A stretch of DNA of 64,000 bases from AWTP1-13 sp963814055 (GTDB taxonomy: Bacteria > Pseudomonadota > Alphaproteobacteria > Rhizobiales > Hyphomicrobiaceae): contig CAWFBJ010000015.1 in assembly GCA_963814055.1 (NCBI GenBank), positions 62,001 to 126,000 on the forward strand. Reading direction: 5' to 3'. Under the pieces are notes generated by a model, which was not told where the DNA came from, searched no databases, and saw only the letters and a list, made by a program, of their open reading frames with translations. The position numbers and the translations under genes were made by a program. Every line of letters begins with the position of its first letter. Positions within the stretch are counted from its first letter, which is position 1. Positions 49,471 to 57,857 of the stretch are shown one piece after another.

Positions 49471-50334
49471 ATGCAACCGCCCAGACACTTGATCTGTGGG
49501 TTTGCGCTAGCGGTACTTGGCTTACCGCTGGCGCAGTGCGAGTCACTGGCCGCGACGGACTCGCAGCCCAACAGGATACGCATCGAGTACGTCGTTCCCA
49601 AGTCTCCAGAGCATCAGCCGATCTACGAGCGCCTTAAAGAGAGCCGCGCGCTCGAGAAACTGCAGGAAATCTTTGGCGCGTTTCGATTGCCGACAGACCT
49701 GACACTAAGGATCTCGGAATGCGATGGGGTCGCCAATGCATGGTATGAACGCGGCCAAATCACCGTCTGTTATGAGTATTTGGACGTGATACGGAAGAAC
49801 AGTCCGCAGGAAACAACCAAAGACGGCATTTCGCCCACCGACTCCATGGTGGGACAGTTCTTCTATGTGTTCACCCATGAGATGGGGCACGCCATGTTCG
49901 ATTTGCTTGCCGTGCCGGTATTCGGGGGGGCCGAGACTGCAGCGGATCAATTTGCGACGTATGTTGTTTTGCAGTTCGGCAAAGACCAGGCCCGCCGGGT
50001 TATCTTGGGTACCGCCTACTCCTACAAGAACTACATCTTGAACACTACCGTGACGGCCCCGCTGGCGGCGTTCTCGGATGTGCACGGCCCGCCACCGGAA
50101 CGCTTCTACAATTTGCTGTGCCTGGCATACGGTGCCAATTCTGAGCTGTTCGCAGATTTCGTAAGCGAGGGGTACCTGCCCAAATCCCGTGCCCAGGGCT
50201 GCCGTCGGGAATACGGTGAGCTGGTCTACGCCTTCAATAAGGTCATTGTCCCGCACTTGGACCAGCAGCTCGCCCGCCAGGTGCTGCAAAAGGCTTGGCT
50301 ACCTGACGAAAAAAATAGGCCGGCACCGCGGTGA
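49471..50334 (+). CDS. DUF4344 family putative metallopeptidase
   Basis: An intact 287-residue protein with a signal peptide (LICGFALAVLGLPLAQCESL). The zinc motif HEMGH is at residues 136-140, and the downstream GGAETAADQFATYV carries a probable third ligand or catalytic glutamate. The cysteine-bearing segment SECDGVANAWYERGQITVCY is typical of DUF4344. No substrate is known. It lies just upstream of the formylglycine-generating enzyme gene but need not be related to it. Confidence 0.8.
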   Translation: MQPPRHLICGFALAVLGLPLAQCESLAATDSQPNRIRIEYVVPKSPEHQPIYERLKESRALEKLQEIFGAFRLPTDLTLRISECDGVANAWYERGQITVCYEYLDVIRKNSPQETTKDGISPTDSMVGQFFYVFTHEMGHAMFDLLAVPVFGGAETAADQFATYVVLQFGKDQARRVILGTAYSYKNYILNTTVTAPLAAFSDVHGPPPERFYNLLCLAYGANSELFADFVSEGYLPKSRAQGCRREYGELVYAFNKVIVPHLDQQLARQVLQKAWLPDEKNRPAPR

Positions 50335-50555
50335 GCCGAAGTTCACATTTCGTGGACGTCGTCAGAGGTGCGCTTACCTGCCCGCAGCGGCTGCGGGTAC
50401 CGGGCCAAATCCTCGACCGGGCGAGGGTGATCTCCCTAACCCACCGCGTAGGAAAGATCGGGATAGCCCCAGGGTAGTTTAGGGGAACGGCCCGATGCCG
50501 CGAAGCTCGCAATTGGCTCACTGTCTCGGTCGTCCTTTAATAATGGTGCAACGAG

Positions 50556-51548
50556 ATGCCACCGTCCGGCGCCACTGCAATCCTTCATTCGCAGGACATC
50601 TGCCACCAGCCAGGCCGCGGTGGCATGATCTGGATCGGAGGCGGCACCTACCGCATGGGATCGGAAAAACACTATCCCGAGGAGGCGCCGGCGCACGACG
50701 TGACGGTGAGCGGCTTCTGGATCGATCTCACGCCGGTTACCAACGCCGAGTTCCGTAAGTTCGTCGACGCGACCGGCTATGTCACTCTGGCCGAACGTCC
50801 ACCCGATCTGAGGGACTATCCAGGCGCGGTCCTCGAGATGCTGAGAGCCGGCTCACTGGTGTTCAGGGCACCGGAACGCTCAGTGGATCTTTCCAACTGG
50901 GCCAACTGGTGGACGTTCAGGTTCGGTGCCAACTGGCGCCGACCCTATGGTCCGCGCAGTTCCATCACGGGCCTCGACGACCACCCGGTCGTCCACGTCG
51001 CCTACCAGGATGCGGAGGCCTATGCCGCCTGGGAAGGCAAGGAACTGCCGACGGAAGCCGAATGGGAGTTCGCCGCGCGCGGCGGCCTCGAGGGCGCGGA
51101 CTACGCCTGGGGCGACGAGTTTAACCCTACAGGCCGCCACATGGCGAATACCTGGCAGGGTGCATTCCCTCGCAAGAACTCGGCGGAGGACGGCTTTATC
51201 CGGACGTCTCCGGTCAAGGCGTTTCCGCCCAACGGCTATGGCCTCTACGACATGATCGGCAACGTTTGGGAGTGGACGGCCGACTGGTACGCCGGCCAGC
51301 ATGCCGCCGACCCGACAAAGCCGTGCTGCATTCCACGCAACCCGCGCGGCGGGAGGGAAGACGCCAGCTACAATTCCTGCCAGCCGCAGATCCACATCCC
51401 CCGCAAGGTGCTTAAGGGCGGCTCGCACCTGTGCGCGCCGAACTACTGCCGACGCTATCGACCGGCAGCGCGCCATGCGCAACCGGTTGACACATCAACC
51501 TGTCACATCGGCTTGCGCTGCATCGTGCGGGAGATGGTTCCCGTGTGA
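50556..51548 (+). CDS. Formylglycine-generating enzyme (sulfatase-modifying factor) family
   Basis: The enzyme oxidises the active-site cysteine of sulfatases to C-alpha-formylglycine. It is 330 residues and intact. Conserved parts are MIWIGGGTYRMGSEKHYPEE at the start of the domain, WEGKELPTEAEWEFAARGGL, YDMIGNVWEWTADWY and the C-terminal KGGSHLCAPNYCRRYRPAAR. The two copper-binding/catalytic cysteines (C293 and C298 in LCAPNYC) are both present, which marks a true FGE rather than a mere SUMF1-like domain. Its TGA overlaps the ATG of the next membrane protein. Two intact sulfatases with CxPxR/CxAxR sites lie downstream, its probable substrates. Confidence 0.92.
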   Translation: MPPSGATAILHSQDICHQPGRGGMIWIGGGTYRMGSEKHYPEEAPAHDVTVSGFWIDLTPVTNAEFRKFVDATGYVTLAERPPDLRDYPGAVLEMLRAGSLVFRAPERSVDLSNWANWWTFRFGANWRRPYGPRSSITGLDDHPVVHVAYQDAEAYAAWEGKELPTEAEWEFAARGGLEGADYAWGDEFNPTGRHMANTWQGAFPRKNSAEDGFIRTSPVKAFPPNGYGLYDMIGNVWEWTADWYAGQHAADPTKPCCIPRNPRGGREDASYNSCQPQIHIPRKVLKGGSHLCAPNYCRRYRPAARHAQPVDTSTCHIGLRCIVREMVPV

Positions 51549-52052
51549 TGGCGGAATCCGCGACACAAGTGTTCCTTGCCCGGCTGGCCGTCGTGCTGAT
51601 GATCGCTTTGGCAGCGCTTGGCGCAGTTTGGTACGGCCTCTCCGAGGAGGTGCACCAGCGCGTCTGGCGCGACATCCTCGATCGGCCAGGCGGGCCGATG
51701 ACGTTCCGGTTCATCCTGCAGCCGATCATGGCCGCTGTCCCGGCGCTGCATGACGGCATCAGGGACGCACGCACCGGCCGAAGCTTCTATCTCTGGGCGA
51801 TGCTGACCGACCCTGTGCGAAGCGGCGGCCGCCTGCGCGAGGGCCTGCTTGCGACAGGCCGTATCCTCCTTTTGGGCCTCGGCATGGATGCGCTCTACCA
51901 GGCGACCGTGTTGAAAACGTTTTATCCGGGCGAGATGGTGATCATCGCCGTTCTCCTCGCCTTTGTGCCTTATGTCCTGCTGCGCGGCCTCATCACCCGA
52001 CTCTGCGCGCTGGCGGTTTGCCGATCGCGGCGTCGAAGGCTCCACGAGGTAA
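51548..52052 (+). CDS. Membrane protein coupled to the formylglycine-generating enzyme (one indel)
   Basis: The product is about 167 residues if one C of CCC near 51997 is removed (end TAA 52052). It has an N-terminal helix (LARLAVVLMIALAALGAVWY), a loop with DILDRPGGPMTFRFILQPIM and ARTGRSFYLWAML, then two helices (TGRILLLGLGMDALYQATVL and MVIIAVLLAFVPYVLLRGLI). I recall similar proteins beside sulfatase or FGE genes, but the function is unknown. Overlap with the FGE stop (TGATG) shows coupling. Without the repair the frame stays open into the decayed sulfatase (to 53443), which is probably accidental. Confidence 0.65.
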
Positions 52053-52212
52053 TGCATGGACACCATCACCTCGAGATCCAGACTCGGATCAAATCTCGTC
52101 GAGCATGTGTCATCCAGGTACGGCTATGTTGTTACAGTGGCGCCAGTACTCCGCCAGATCTACTGCATGCCGACCTTGCCGCCCACAGCCCGACAGCATT
52201 GTCACATCGCGC

Positions 52213-53443
52213 ATGCCTAAGACACCAAGGCACACGACGGGAAGCCCAAGATTCTCGTCATCTGGACGCGCTGCGACCCTGCACGGTCGGCGAGTTCTTC
52301 GCAACCTCAATTCCTCAATCGCGAGGAGAGCCGGGATGGCCAATTACCCGACGGACAAGGAAATTCCGAACTTTCGCGAGATTTGCCCCCGAGGGTCATC
52401 CACGGGCACGGATAAGGACGACCGACGAGCTGCGCGTGGGCAAGGTGGCATGCAAAGATCGAGGAACCGGGCCTCTTAACAAAAAGCGCATGGAGACCTG
52501 TGACGACGAGTTCGTTGCGGCCGCCACTGACTTCATCAAGCGTGCAAACAAGGCTGGCAAGCCCTGGTTCGTGTGGCTGAACACCACGCACATGCATCTA
52601 TTCACGCACACAAAGCCGAAAAGCGTCGGTCAGGCTGGCCGATGGCAGTCGCCCTATCACGACACCATGGTCGATCATGACAAGAACGTCGGCCAGATGC
52701 TCGACCTCCTCGACGAGCTTGGCGTCGCCGACGACACTTTCGTCATGTATTCGACTGACAACGGGCCCCACCGCAATACCTGGCCGGACGGTGGCATGAC
52801 ACCCTTCCGCAGCGAGAAGAACACCAATTGGGAGGGCGCTTTTCGCATCCCCCTCCTCGTCCGCTGGCCGGGCCACGTGAAGGCCGGCTCGACCGCCAAC
52901 GGCATCGTGCAGCATCATGACTGGCTGCCGACATTCCTTGCCATGGCCGGGGAGTCGGACATCATCGGCAAACTCAAAAAGGGCGGCTACAAAGCCAACG
53001 GCAGGACCTACAAGAACCACATCGATGGTTTCGACCTGACCGACTACATCACCGGCAAAACGAAGGAGTGCCCGCGCAACGTGTTCTTCTACTTCAGCGA
53101 CGACGGCGATGTCCTCGCCATGCGCTACGACAACTGGAAGATGACGTTCATGGAGCAGCGGTGCCACGGCACCATGCAGGTCTGGGCGGAGCCATTCACC
53201 AAGCTTCGAATGCCCAAACTGTTCAACCTGCGCACCGACCCATACGAGTATGCCGACATCACGTCGAACACGTACTACGACTGGTTCATCCATAACGCCT
53301 ATTTCATCTACGCGGCCCAGGCTGGCGTGGCGAAGTTCCTGGAGACCTTCAAGGAGTTCCCGCCGGCGCAGCACCCGGGCAGCTTCACGGTGGAAGATGC
53401 TCACTCGGCCCTGGAGAACGCGGCAAGCGGGGCGAACCACTGA
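52213..53443 (+). pseudogene. Decayed arylsulfatase lacking the active-site region
   Basis: The 3' 320 codons encode a clear sulfatase C-terminal part: DFIKRANKAGKPWFVWLNTT, then MYSTDNGPHRNTWPDGGMTP, NTNWEGAFRIPLLVRWPGHV, VFFYFSDDGDVLAMRYDNWK and FKEFPPAQHPGSF. Upstream, in shifted frames, remain an N-terminal stub (MPKT, then AHDGKPKILVIW at about 52213-52265) and the pieces LHG-EFF-NL-LNREE near 52280-52320 and NYPTDKEIPNFRE near 52340. About 100 residues between ILVIW and LHG are missing. That part should hold the metal-binding DD and the CxAxR cysteine site. The copy should be inactive. Confidence 0.75.
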
Positions 53444-53524
53444 ACCGGATGAGGGGCGGCGAGCTTTTCGTGGTCCCCGCCCAAGTTCGCCACGCCCGCT
53501 TCCCTCTTAGAATTCTGCCCTCCT

Positions 53525-53625
53525 CGCTTCGTCTCGCTCATGGCGAAGGAGGGCGGGCGAGACTTCGTGGCGCTAGTCGAGCGGATTGCGACATTCGACC
53601 AAGACGGAAGTGGCTTTTCGGCGAC
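53525..53625 (+). pseudogene. Remnant of a HAD-family phosphatase N-terminus
   Basis: The frame starting near 53540 reads MAKEGGRDFVALVERIATFD, then QDGSGF. This matches the start of the intact HAD phosphatase at 57858 (TREGSPDFVPAHERIATFDN, then DGTLW) over about 25 residues, including the first aspartate of the DxDxT motif but with the threonine lost. Nothing of the remaining 270 residues is left. It stands after the decayed sulfatase exactly as the intact HAD gene stands after the intact sulfatase. Confidence 0.6.
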
Positions 53626-53654
53626 ACGTTGGAGGCACCATCTCAGGAGGTCGA

Positions 53655-54206
53655 TTGAAGGGGTGGCTTATACTCGTAACCGAGCATGCGATCGTCTTGA
53701 TCGATGCCATGTCGCTCGCCGTAATTGTAATGGGAACGATCGAAGCGATCGTTGGGGGCGTGCGCCTGATGGTCTACGGATCGTCCGAACACCAAAAGCG
53801 GGAGCTTTGGCTGCGGTATGCAAGGTGGCTCGTCGCCGGCCTCACTTTCCAGCTCGCGGCCGACATCATCGAAACGTCGGTTTCAACGAGCTGGGAAGTG
53901 TTGGGAAGGATCGCTGCTATGGCGGTGATCAGAACCTTCCTCAACTATTTCTTGGAGCGCGACGTACGCGAGATGCAAGCGCGACAGCGCCACGGAACGT
54001 GGATGACAGGCTGGTCGGGCCATGGTGTTCACGGGCCATGGTGTTCAATGGACTCGCCGTTTCCACCCTGTTTGCCTTTCGCAAAAATCGACGCCGACAT
54101 TCAGCAGGGTCATCAAGGTCGTGTTCGAACTTGCCGACGATGTCATGTCGATGTCGAGCGTAAGTTCGCTGAGGCCATGGCGCGCGCTCGCCATGGTGTG
54201 GCGTAA
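53655..54206 (+). CDS. DUF1622 family membrane protein (3' end uncertain)
   Basis: The first 115 residues match DUF1622: EHAIVLIDAMSLAVIVMGTI, VGGVRLMVYG, then RYARWLVAGLTFQLAADIIE and LGRIAAMAVIRTFLNYFLER. Three membrane helices are seen; the function is unknown. TTG 53655 is preceded by AGGAGG 4 bases away and is the best start. The frame remains open to 54206, but after about 54000 the sequence looks random and contains an exact 16-base tandem duplication that changes the frame. The real protein probably ends before this or in another frame. Confidence 0.65.
   Translation: MKGWLILVTEHAIVLIDAMSLAVIVMGTIEAIVGGVRLMVYGSSEHQKRELWLRYARWLVAGLTFQLAADIIETSVSTSWEVLGRIAAMAVIRTFLNYFLERDVREMQARQRHGTWMTGWSGHGVHGPWCSMDSPFPPCLPFAKIDADIQQGHQGRVRTCRRCHVDVERKFAEAMARARHGVA
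54016..54047. repeat. Exact 16-base tandem duplication
   Basis: The unit CGGGCCATGGTGTTCA occurs twice head-to-tail (54016-54031 and 54032-54047). As 16 is not a multiple of 3, it changes the reading frame of anything translated through it. Confidence 0.9.
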
Positions 54207-54231
54207 CAACCCGTCGCAGGCTTAACACTAA

Positions 54232-54321
54232 ATGGACGTCCTAGACATCTTCGCGTGGATCGTCTTGCTCGTGCTCATCGCCAGCACAGTCGCGGTATCA
54301 TCCGTGGGCGCAGGCGGTTGA
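54232..54321 (+). CDS. Possible 29-residue membrane peptide
   Basis: ATG 54232 opens a 29-codon frame reading MDVLDIFAWIVLLVLIASTV, then AVSSVGAGG and stop. It is a single membrane helix with an acidic start, a plausible small membrane protein beside DUF1622. The only support is composition; no clear ribosome-binding site is seen. Confidence 0.3.
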   Translation: MDVLDIFAWIVLLVLIASTVAVSSVGAGG

Positions 54322-54363
54322 GTTAGGTTTAGGCTGGGCTCGTTGACGCGATTGCCCGGAGCA

Positions 54364-54708
54364 TCAGTTTTGCTGCCCGCCGCGACCCGTCCGGTCCATA
54401 GCTCCCCACCAAGCGTCGGAGCCAACTGGCGACCTATTAGGCACCTGCCCAAATCCGCGTTGTACGCTATCGGTGTCCCGAAAAGCGTAACCACTGTAAC
54501 CAGGCTCATAGCCATACACGCCGGCACCGTAGCCCACCTGCGGACCGTAGCCATAGCCTCCACCGTAGCCATAGCCTCCACCGTAGGCATAAAACTCCCT
54601 GCCGTACGGATATCTGTCCTGTGCACTTGCAGGAGCGGCGGCTAAAACTGCAGCCAGTATGACTGCTGCGCGAACGGCAACGATAGCAGGGACAGCGATC
54701 ACATTCAT
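54364..54708 (-). CDS. Small secreted glycine/tyrosine-rich protein with WWxAMDxxGRGG motif
   Basis: A 114-residue protein from ATG 54708. A signal peptide (VAVRAAVILAAVLAAAPASA) is followed by a Y/G-rich stretch with repeated YGYGGG units and the C-terminal segment GSDAWWGAMDRTGRGGQQN. Its tail shares GSxxWWxAMDxxGRGG with the protein at 44124. No function is known. The Y/G-rich part is encoded by the 18-base DNA repeat described separately. Confidence 0.65.
   Translation of the reverse strand: MNVIAVPAIVAVRAAVILAAVLAAAPASAQDRYPYGREFYAYGGGYGYGGGYGYGPQVGYGAGVYGYEPGYSGYAFRDTDSVQRGFGQVPNRSPVGSDAWWGAMDRTGRGGQQN
54545..54590. repeat. 18-base tandem repeat encoding YGYGGG units
   Basis: Two exact copies of CCGTAGCCATAGCCTCCA (54545-54562, 54563-54580) and a partial third. 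On the minus strand they encode the Y/G-rich repeat of the secreted protein. Copy number is likely to vary between strains. Confidence 0.85.
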
Positions 54709-55066
54709 GGTGTCTGCTCCATGCTCTATTTGAGCAGACAGGGGCAACTTTTCCTGGCCCCCAGTCTATTTGGGAAAACCCCCAATTTGCTGGGTATCAC
54801 CGCTGATGGAGACACCGCCAGCAACCGGCGCCTCGGGTTCTCTGTTCCAGTCCCATCTCGCTTGGGGCAGCCGTGCCACGAGCAGCCTTAGGCTCGCTCA
54901 TTCGGCGGTTTGATCGATTGGCCAAGGTCGGCACGGGCCTCGCAGAACTCGGGCGACTGCTGCTCTTTGATCACAGTCTTAGGGCCTCCACAGCGATAGT
55001 CTCGTTATCCGCAGGCTCGGCCTTGAGCCAGCCAAAGCGTAGGGAAGCGCAATCGGGGGATGGCGC
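54709..55066. other. 358-base intergenic region before the protease gene
   Basis: No gene, RNA or clear promoter was seen. It separates the minus-strand secreted protein from the plus-strand protease and so probably holds promoters for both. Confidence 0.4.
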
Positions 55067-55798
55067 ATGCGGCGGGGTGCCTTATCTATCCTCATCCTGG
55101 TGGGGGCATCGTCGAGTATCGAGGCGGCGTGCATCGATCCGGCAAGCTTCGTCAATTCCACCGTCAGCATCACCAGAGACTTCGGCGAGGAAGAAAGACG
55201 GTCCAATCCTGGTGTGGTGGGCATCCGTGGAACCGGCTGGTTTCTTTCTCCGCGATTGATTGTAACGGCGGCGCACGTTGTTGACGCCATGCACCTGTCC
55301 GCTGACAGTTGGAAGGCGATTGAGATCCGCGAACGAGAGAGTAAGTGGTCGATCTCTGCGCGTATTGTCCGTGTGGCGGGTTTGCAAGCCGAAAAATTGG
55401 CGGTCCTCGAACTAGAAATCGCGATCCCTAATGCTGCTGCCCTGCCAATCAGACTGGAGCCGCTCGTGCCCGATGAGCCGCTTGTTGGCCTGGCCTATCC
55501 GAAAAACAAACTCCGCTTCGCAGAGGGTCGTTTCGTTGAATTCGGAGTTAATGCAAAGGTCGCCGGTGCAGCACTCATGGAGATGTACGACGGCAACGAT
55601 CGCCTCGTGCTCGACCATGGCGCCTCCGGAGCACCTATTCTGGATTGTGATGGCCGTGTGGTGGCCGTGGTCAGCACAGCGATTACCCAGACGTTGAGTT
55701 TTGCATCTCCCGCCATACGCACTTCTACGGCTTGGCAGACCCCCAACGTTGTTTCAATTACGATTGAAACCCTCAGAGACCTGTCCCGCCCTGATTAG
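55067..55798 (+). CDS. Trypsin-like serine protease homologue, catalytic Asp apparently missing
   Basis: A 243-residue secreted protein with a signal peptide (ALSILILVGASSSIEA). The chymotrypsin-like fold is indicated by GTGWFLSPRLIVTAAHVV, with the catalytic histidine H70, and DHGASGAPILDCDGRVVAV, with the nucleophile S187 in GASGAP. The position that normally holds the catalytic Asp (DLAxL) reads AEKLAVLELE, with K110 in place of Asp. It may therefore be a weak protease or a binding protein. The gene is intact and lies 204 bases before the intact sulfatase gene. Confidence 0.75.
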   Translation: MRRGALSILILVGASSSIEAACIDPASFVNSTVSITRDFGEEERRSNPGVVGIRGTGWFLSPRLIVTAAHVVDAMHLSADSWKAIEIRERESKWSISARIVRVAGLQAEKLAVLELEIAIPNAAALPIRLEPLVPDEPLVGLAYPKNKLRFAEGRFVEFGVNAKVAGAALMEMYDGNDRLVLDHGASGAPILDCDGRVVAVVSTAITQTLSFASPAIRTSTAWQTPNVVSITIETLRDLSRPD

Positions 55799-56002
55799 GG
55801 CCTCAGCTGCAGTCCGCGCTCGCTCTAGGGGCATCTCCGCATTTTGTCAGTACTAATCCTGATTGCACAACTCGCGACAGACGTGCCGATCATGGGCGCC
55901 CGAAAATGGCACTGCGGGATCACTAGGCGGCCGATTTCCGGGTCCTCGAATCCGGCCCAACGCAGTTGACCCGTCATGCGTTGCTCGCAGCAGGAGAACG
56001 TC

Positions 56003-57787
56003 ATGAAGCGCGATCGTACCCAAACAGACGATGAACACAGCCCCTCTCGTAAGGATGGAGGAATGAAGCGGCGGGACCTTCTATTGAGCGGCGGCGGCTT
56101 GCTGTTGGCCGCGTCAGCGCTAACGGCGAGTGGTGGCAAAGATGCAGCGCAAGCGCAACCACAAACCCGAACTCCCGCCTCACGCTCGGGCAAGCAGCCC
56201 AACATCGTGTTCATCATGGGCGATGATGTAGGCTGGTTCAACGTCGGCGCCTATCACCGGGGTATGATGTCCGGAAAGACGCCAAATCTGGATAAGCTGG
56301 CCAGTCAAGGCGTGCTGCTCACGGATTACTATGCTGAAGCCAGCTGCACAGCCGGAAGGGCAGCGTTCATTACGGGCGAGATCCCATTACGCACGGGCCT
56401 TACGACCGTTGGCCAGGCGGGCGCCGAGGTCGGCATGCCGGCGCAGGCCTGCACGATTGCAACAGCGCTGAAAGCGCAAGGGTATGCCACGGGACAGTTC
56501 GGTAAGAATCATCTCGGTGATCTGAACAAATATCTGCCGACGCTGCACGGCTTCGATGAATTCTTCGGGTATCTGTATCACCTCGATGCCATGTCGGACC
56601 CTTATTGGTACTCATTTCCCAGAGGGCCGGAATTCAACGCGAAGTACGGACCCCGCAATCTGGTGCACAGCTGGGCGACCGACAACGATGACCAGACGGT
56701 GATGCCGCGCTGGGGCAAAGTCGGAAAGCAGCGCATCGTAGATGAAGGCCCGCTGGCGCCGTATCCCAACATGGCCAATGTCCCCAACATGACCGAGGGC
56801 TTCCAGAAGGCCAACTACAACATGACGACCTTCGACGAGGTGCTGGTCGATCACTCCAAGCGCTTCATGGACAAGGCCAAGAGCGACGGTAAGCCTTTCT
56901 TCCTCTGGCACAACACGACGCGCATGCACGTCTGGACCTTCCTGGCGCCGCAGTACGCATCGACGATGAACAGCGACACGAACTTCGGGCTGTACGAAGC
57001 TGGCATGAAGCAGATGGATGACGCCGTCGGCGCCATCATGAAGCACCTAGAGGACATCGGTGAGGCCGACAACACCATCCTCATCTTCTCTACCGACAAC
57101 GGTGCCGAGGTGTTCACTTGGCCGGATGGTGGCATGACACCATTCAAAGGCACCAAGGGCACCGCCTATGAAGGTGGCTTCCGGGCCCCCTGCATCGCGC
57201 GCTGGCCCGGCAAGATCAAGCCCGGCGCTGTGGAGAACGGGTTGTTCTCTGCTCTAGATTGGTTCCCCACATTGCTGGCGGCCGCCGGCAATCCAAACAT
57301 CACCGACCAGCTGCGCAAAGGCACGAAGCTCGGCGACCGCACGTACAAGAACCACCTCGATGGCTACGATCAGAGCGATCTCTTGCTCGACAGGGGCCCG
57401 TCTCAGCGTCACGAGTTCTTTTATTTTGCGGGCGCTCATCTAGGGGCACTGAGGCTCGATGATTTCAAGTTTCAGTTCATCCGCCAGCCAGGCGGATGGC
57501 CTGGCGGAAAGGTAACTACCGACATGCCGGGCATGGTGAACATCCGCCAGGACCCCTTTGAAAGGACGCCATCCATCAACTCGGAGAACCTGAACAATCT
57601 CGGCGGCGGCTATATGAACGATTTCTACGCCCGCGAATTCTGGCGGTTTGTTCTCGTCCAGCAAAAAGTGGCCGAACTGGCAAAGACGGCCATCGATTTT
57701 CCGCCAATGCAGGATCCAGCGTCCTTCAACCTCGAAGCGGTGAAGCAGCAGATCGATGCGGCGGTCAAAAACAAACCTGGGCAGTAG
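56003..57787 (+). CDS. Arylsulfatase, Tat-exported
   Basis: An intact 594-residue type I sulfatase. ATG 56003 is preceded by CAGGAGA. A twin-arginine signal (MKRRDLLLSGGGLLLAASAL) starts at residue 21. The metal site is FIMGDDVGWFN (D74, D75), and the modifiable cysteine is C115 in the site CTAGR (EASCTAGRAAFITGE). Other blocks are GQFGKNHLGD, FSTDNGAEVFTWPDGG and GGFRAPCIARWPG. C115 should be converted to formylglycine by the enzyme at 50556, although cytoplasmic folding must allow this before Tat export. The paired HAD gene follows 70 bases downstream. Confidence 0.93.
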   Translation: MKRDRTQTDDEHSPSRKDGGMKRRDLLLSGGGLLLAASALTASGGKDAAQAQPQTRTPASRSGKQPNIVFIMGDDVGWFNVGAYHRGMMSGKTPNLDKLASQGVLLTDYYAEASCTAGRAAFITGEIPLRTGLTTVGQAGAEVGMPAQACTIATALKAQGYATGQFGKNHLGDLNKYLPTLHGFDEFFGYLYHLDAMSDPYWYSFPRGPEFNAKYGPRNLVHSWATDNDDQTVMPRWGKVGKQRIVDEGPLAPYPNMANVPNMTEGFQKANYNMTTFDEVLVDHSKRFMDKAKSDGKPFFLWHNTTRMHVWTFLAPQYASTMNSDTNFGLYEAGMKQMDDAVGAIMKHLEDIGEADNTILIFSTDNGAEVFTWPDGGMTPFKGTKGTAYEGGFRAPCIARWPGKIKPGAVENGLFSALDWFPTLLAAAGNPNITDQLRKGTKLGDRTYKNHLDGYDQSDLLLDRGPSQRHEFFYFAGAHLGALRLDDFKFQFIRQPGGWPGGKVTTDMPGMVNIRQDPFERTPSINSENLNNLGGGYMNDFYAREFWRFVLVQQKVAELAKTAIDFPPMQDPASFNLEAVKQQIDAAVKNKPGQ

Positions 57788-57857
57788 GTCGACCGTGACG
57801 GCGGGTGCTCCCATAGGGAGCGCTCGCTCCCGTCGCTTGTCCAGGGAGGAGAGCAAC

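Noticed and set aside
54500..54600. The short repeats as a CRISPR array
   Set aside because: The units are adjacent without spacers, are in frame with a Y/G-rich protein and have no cas genes nearby.
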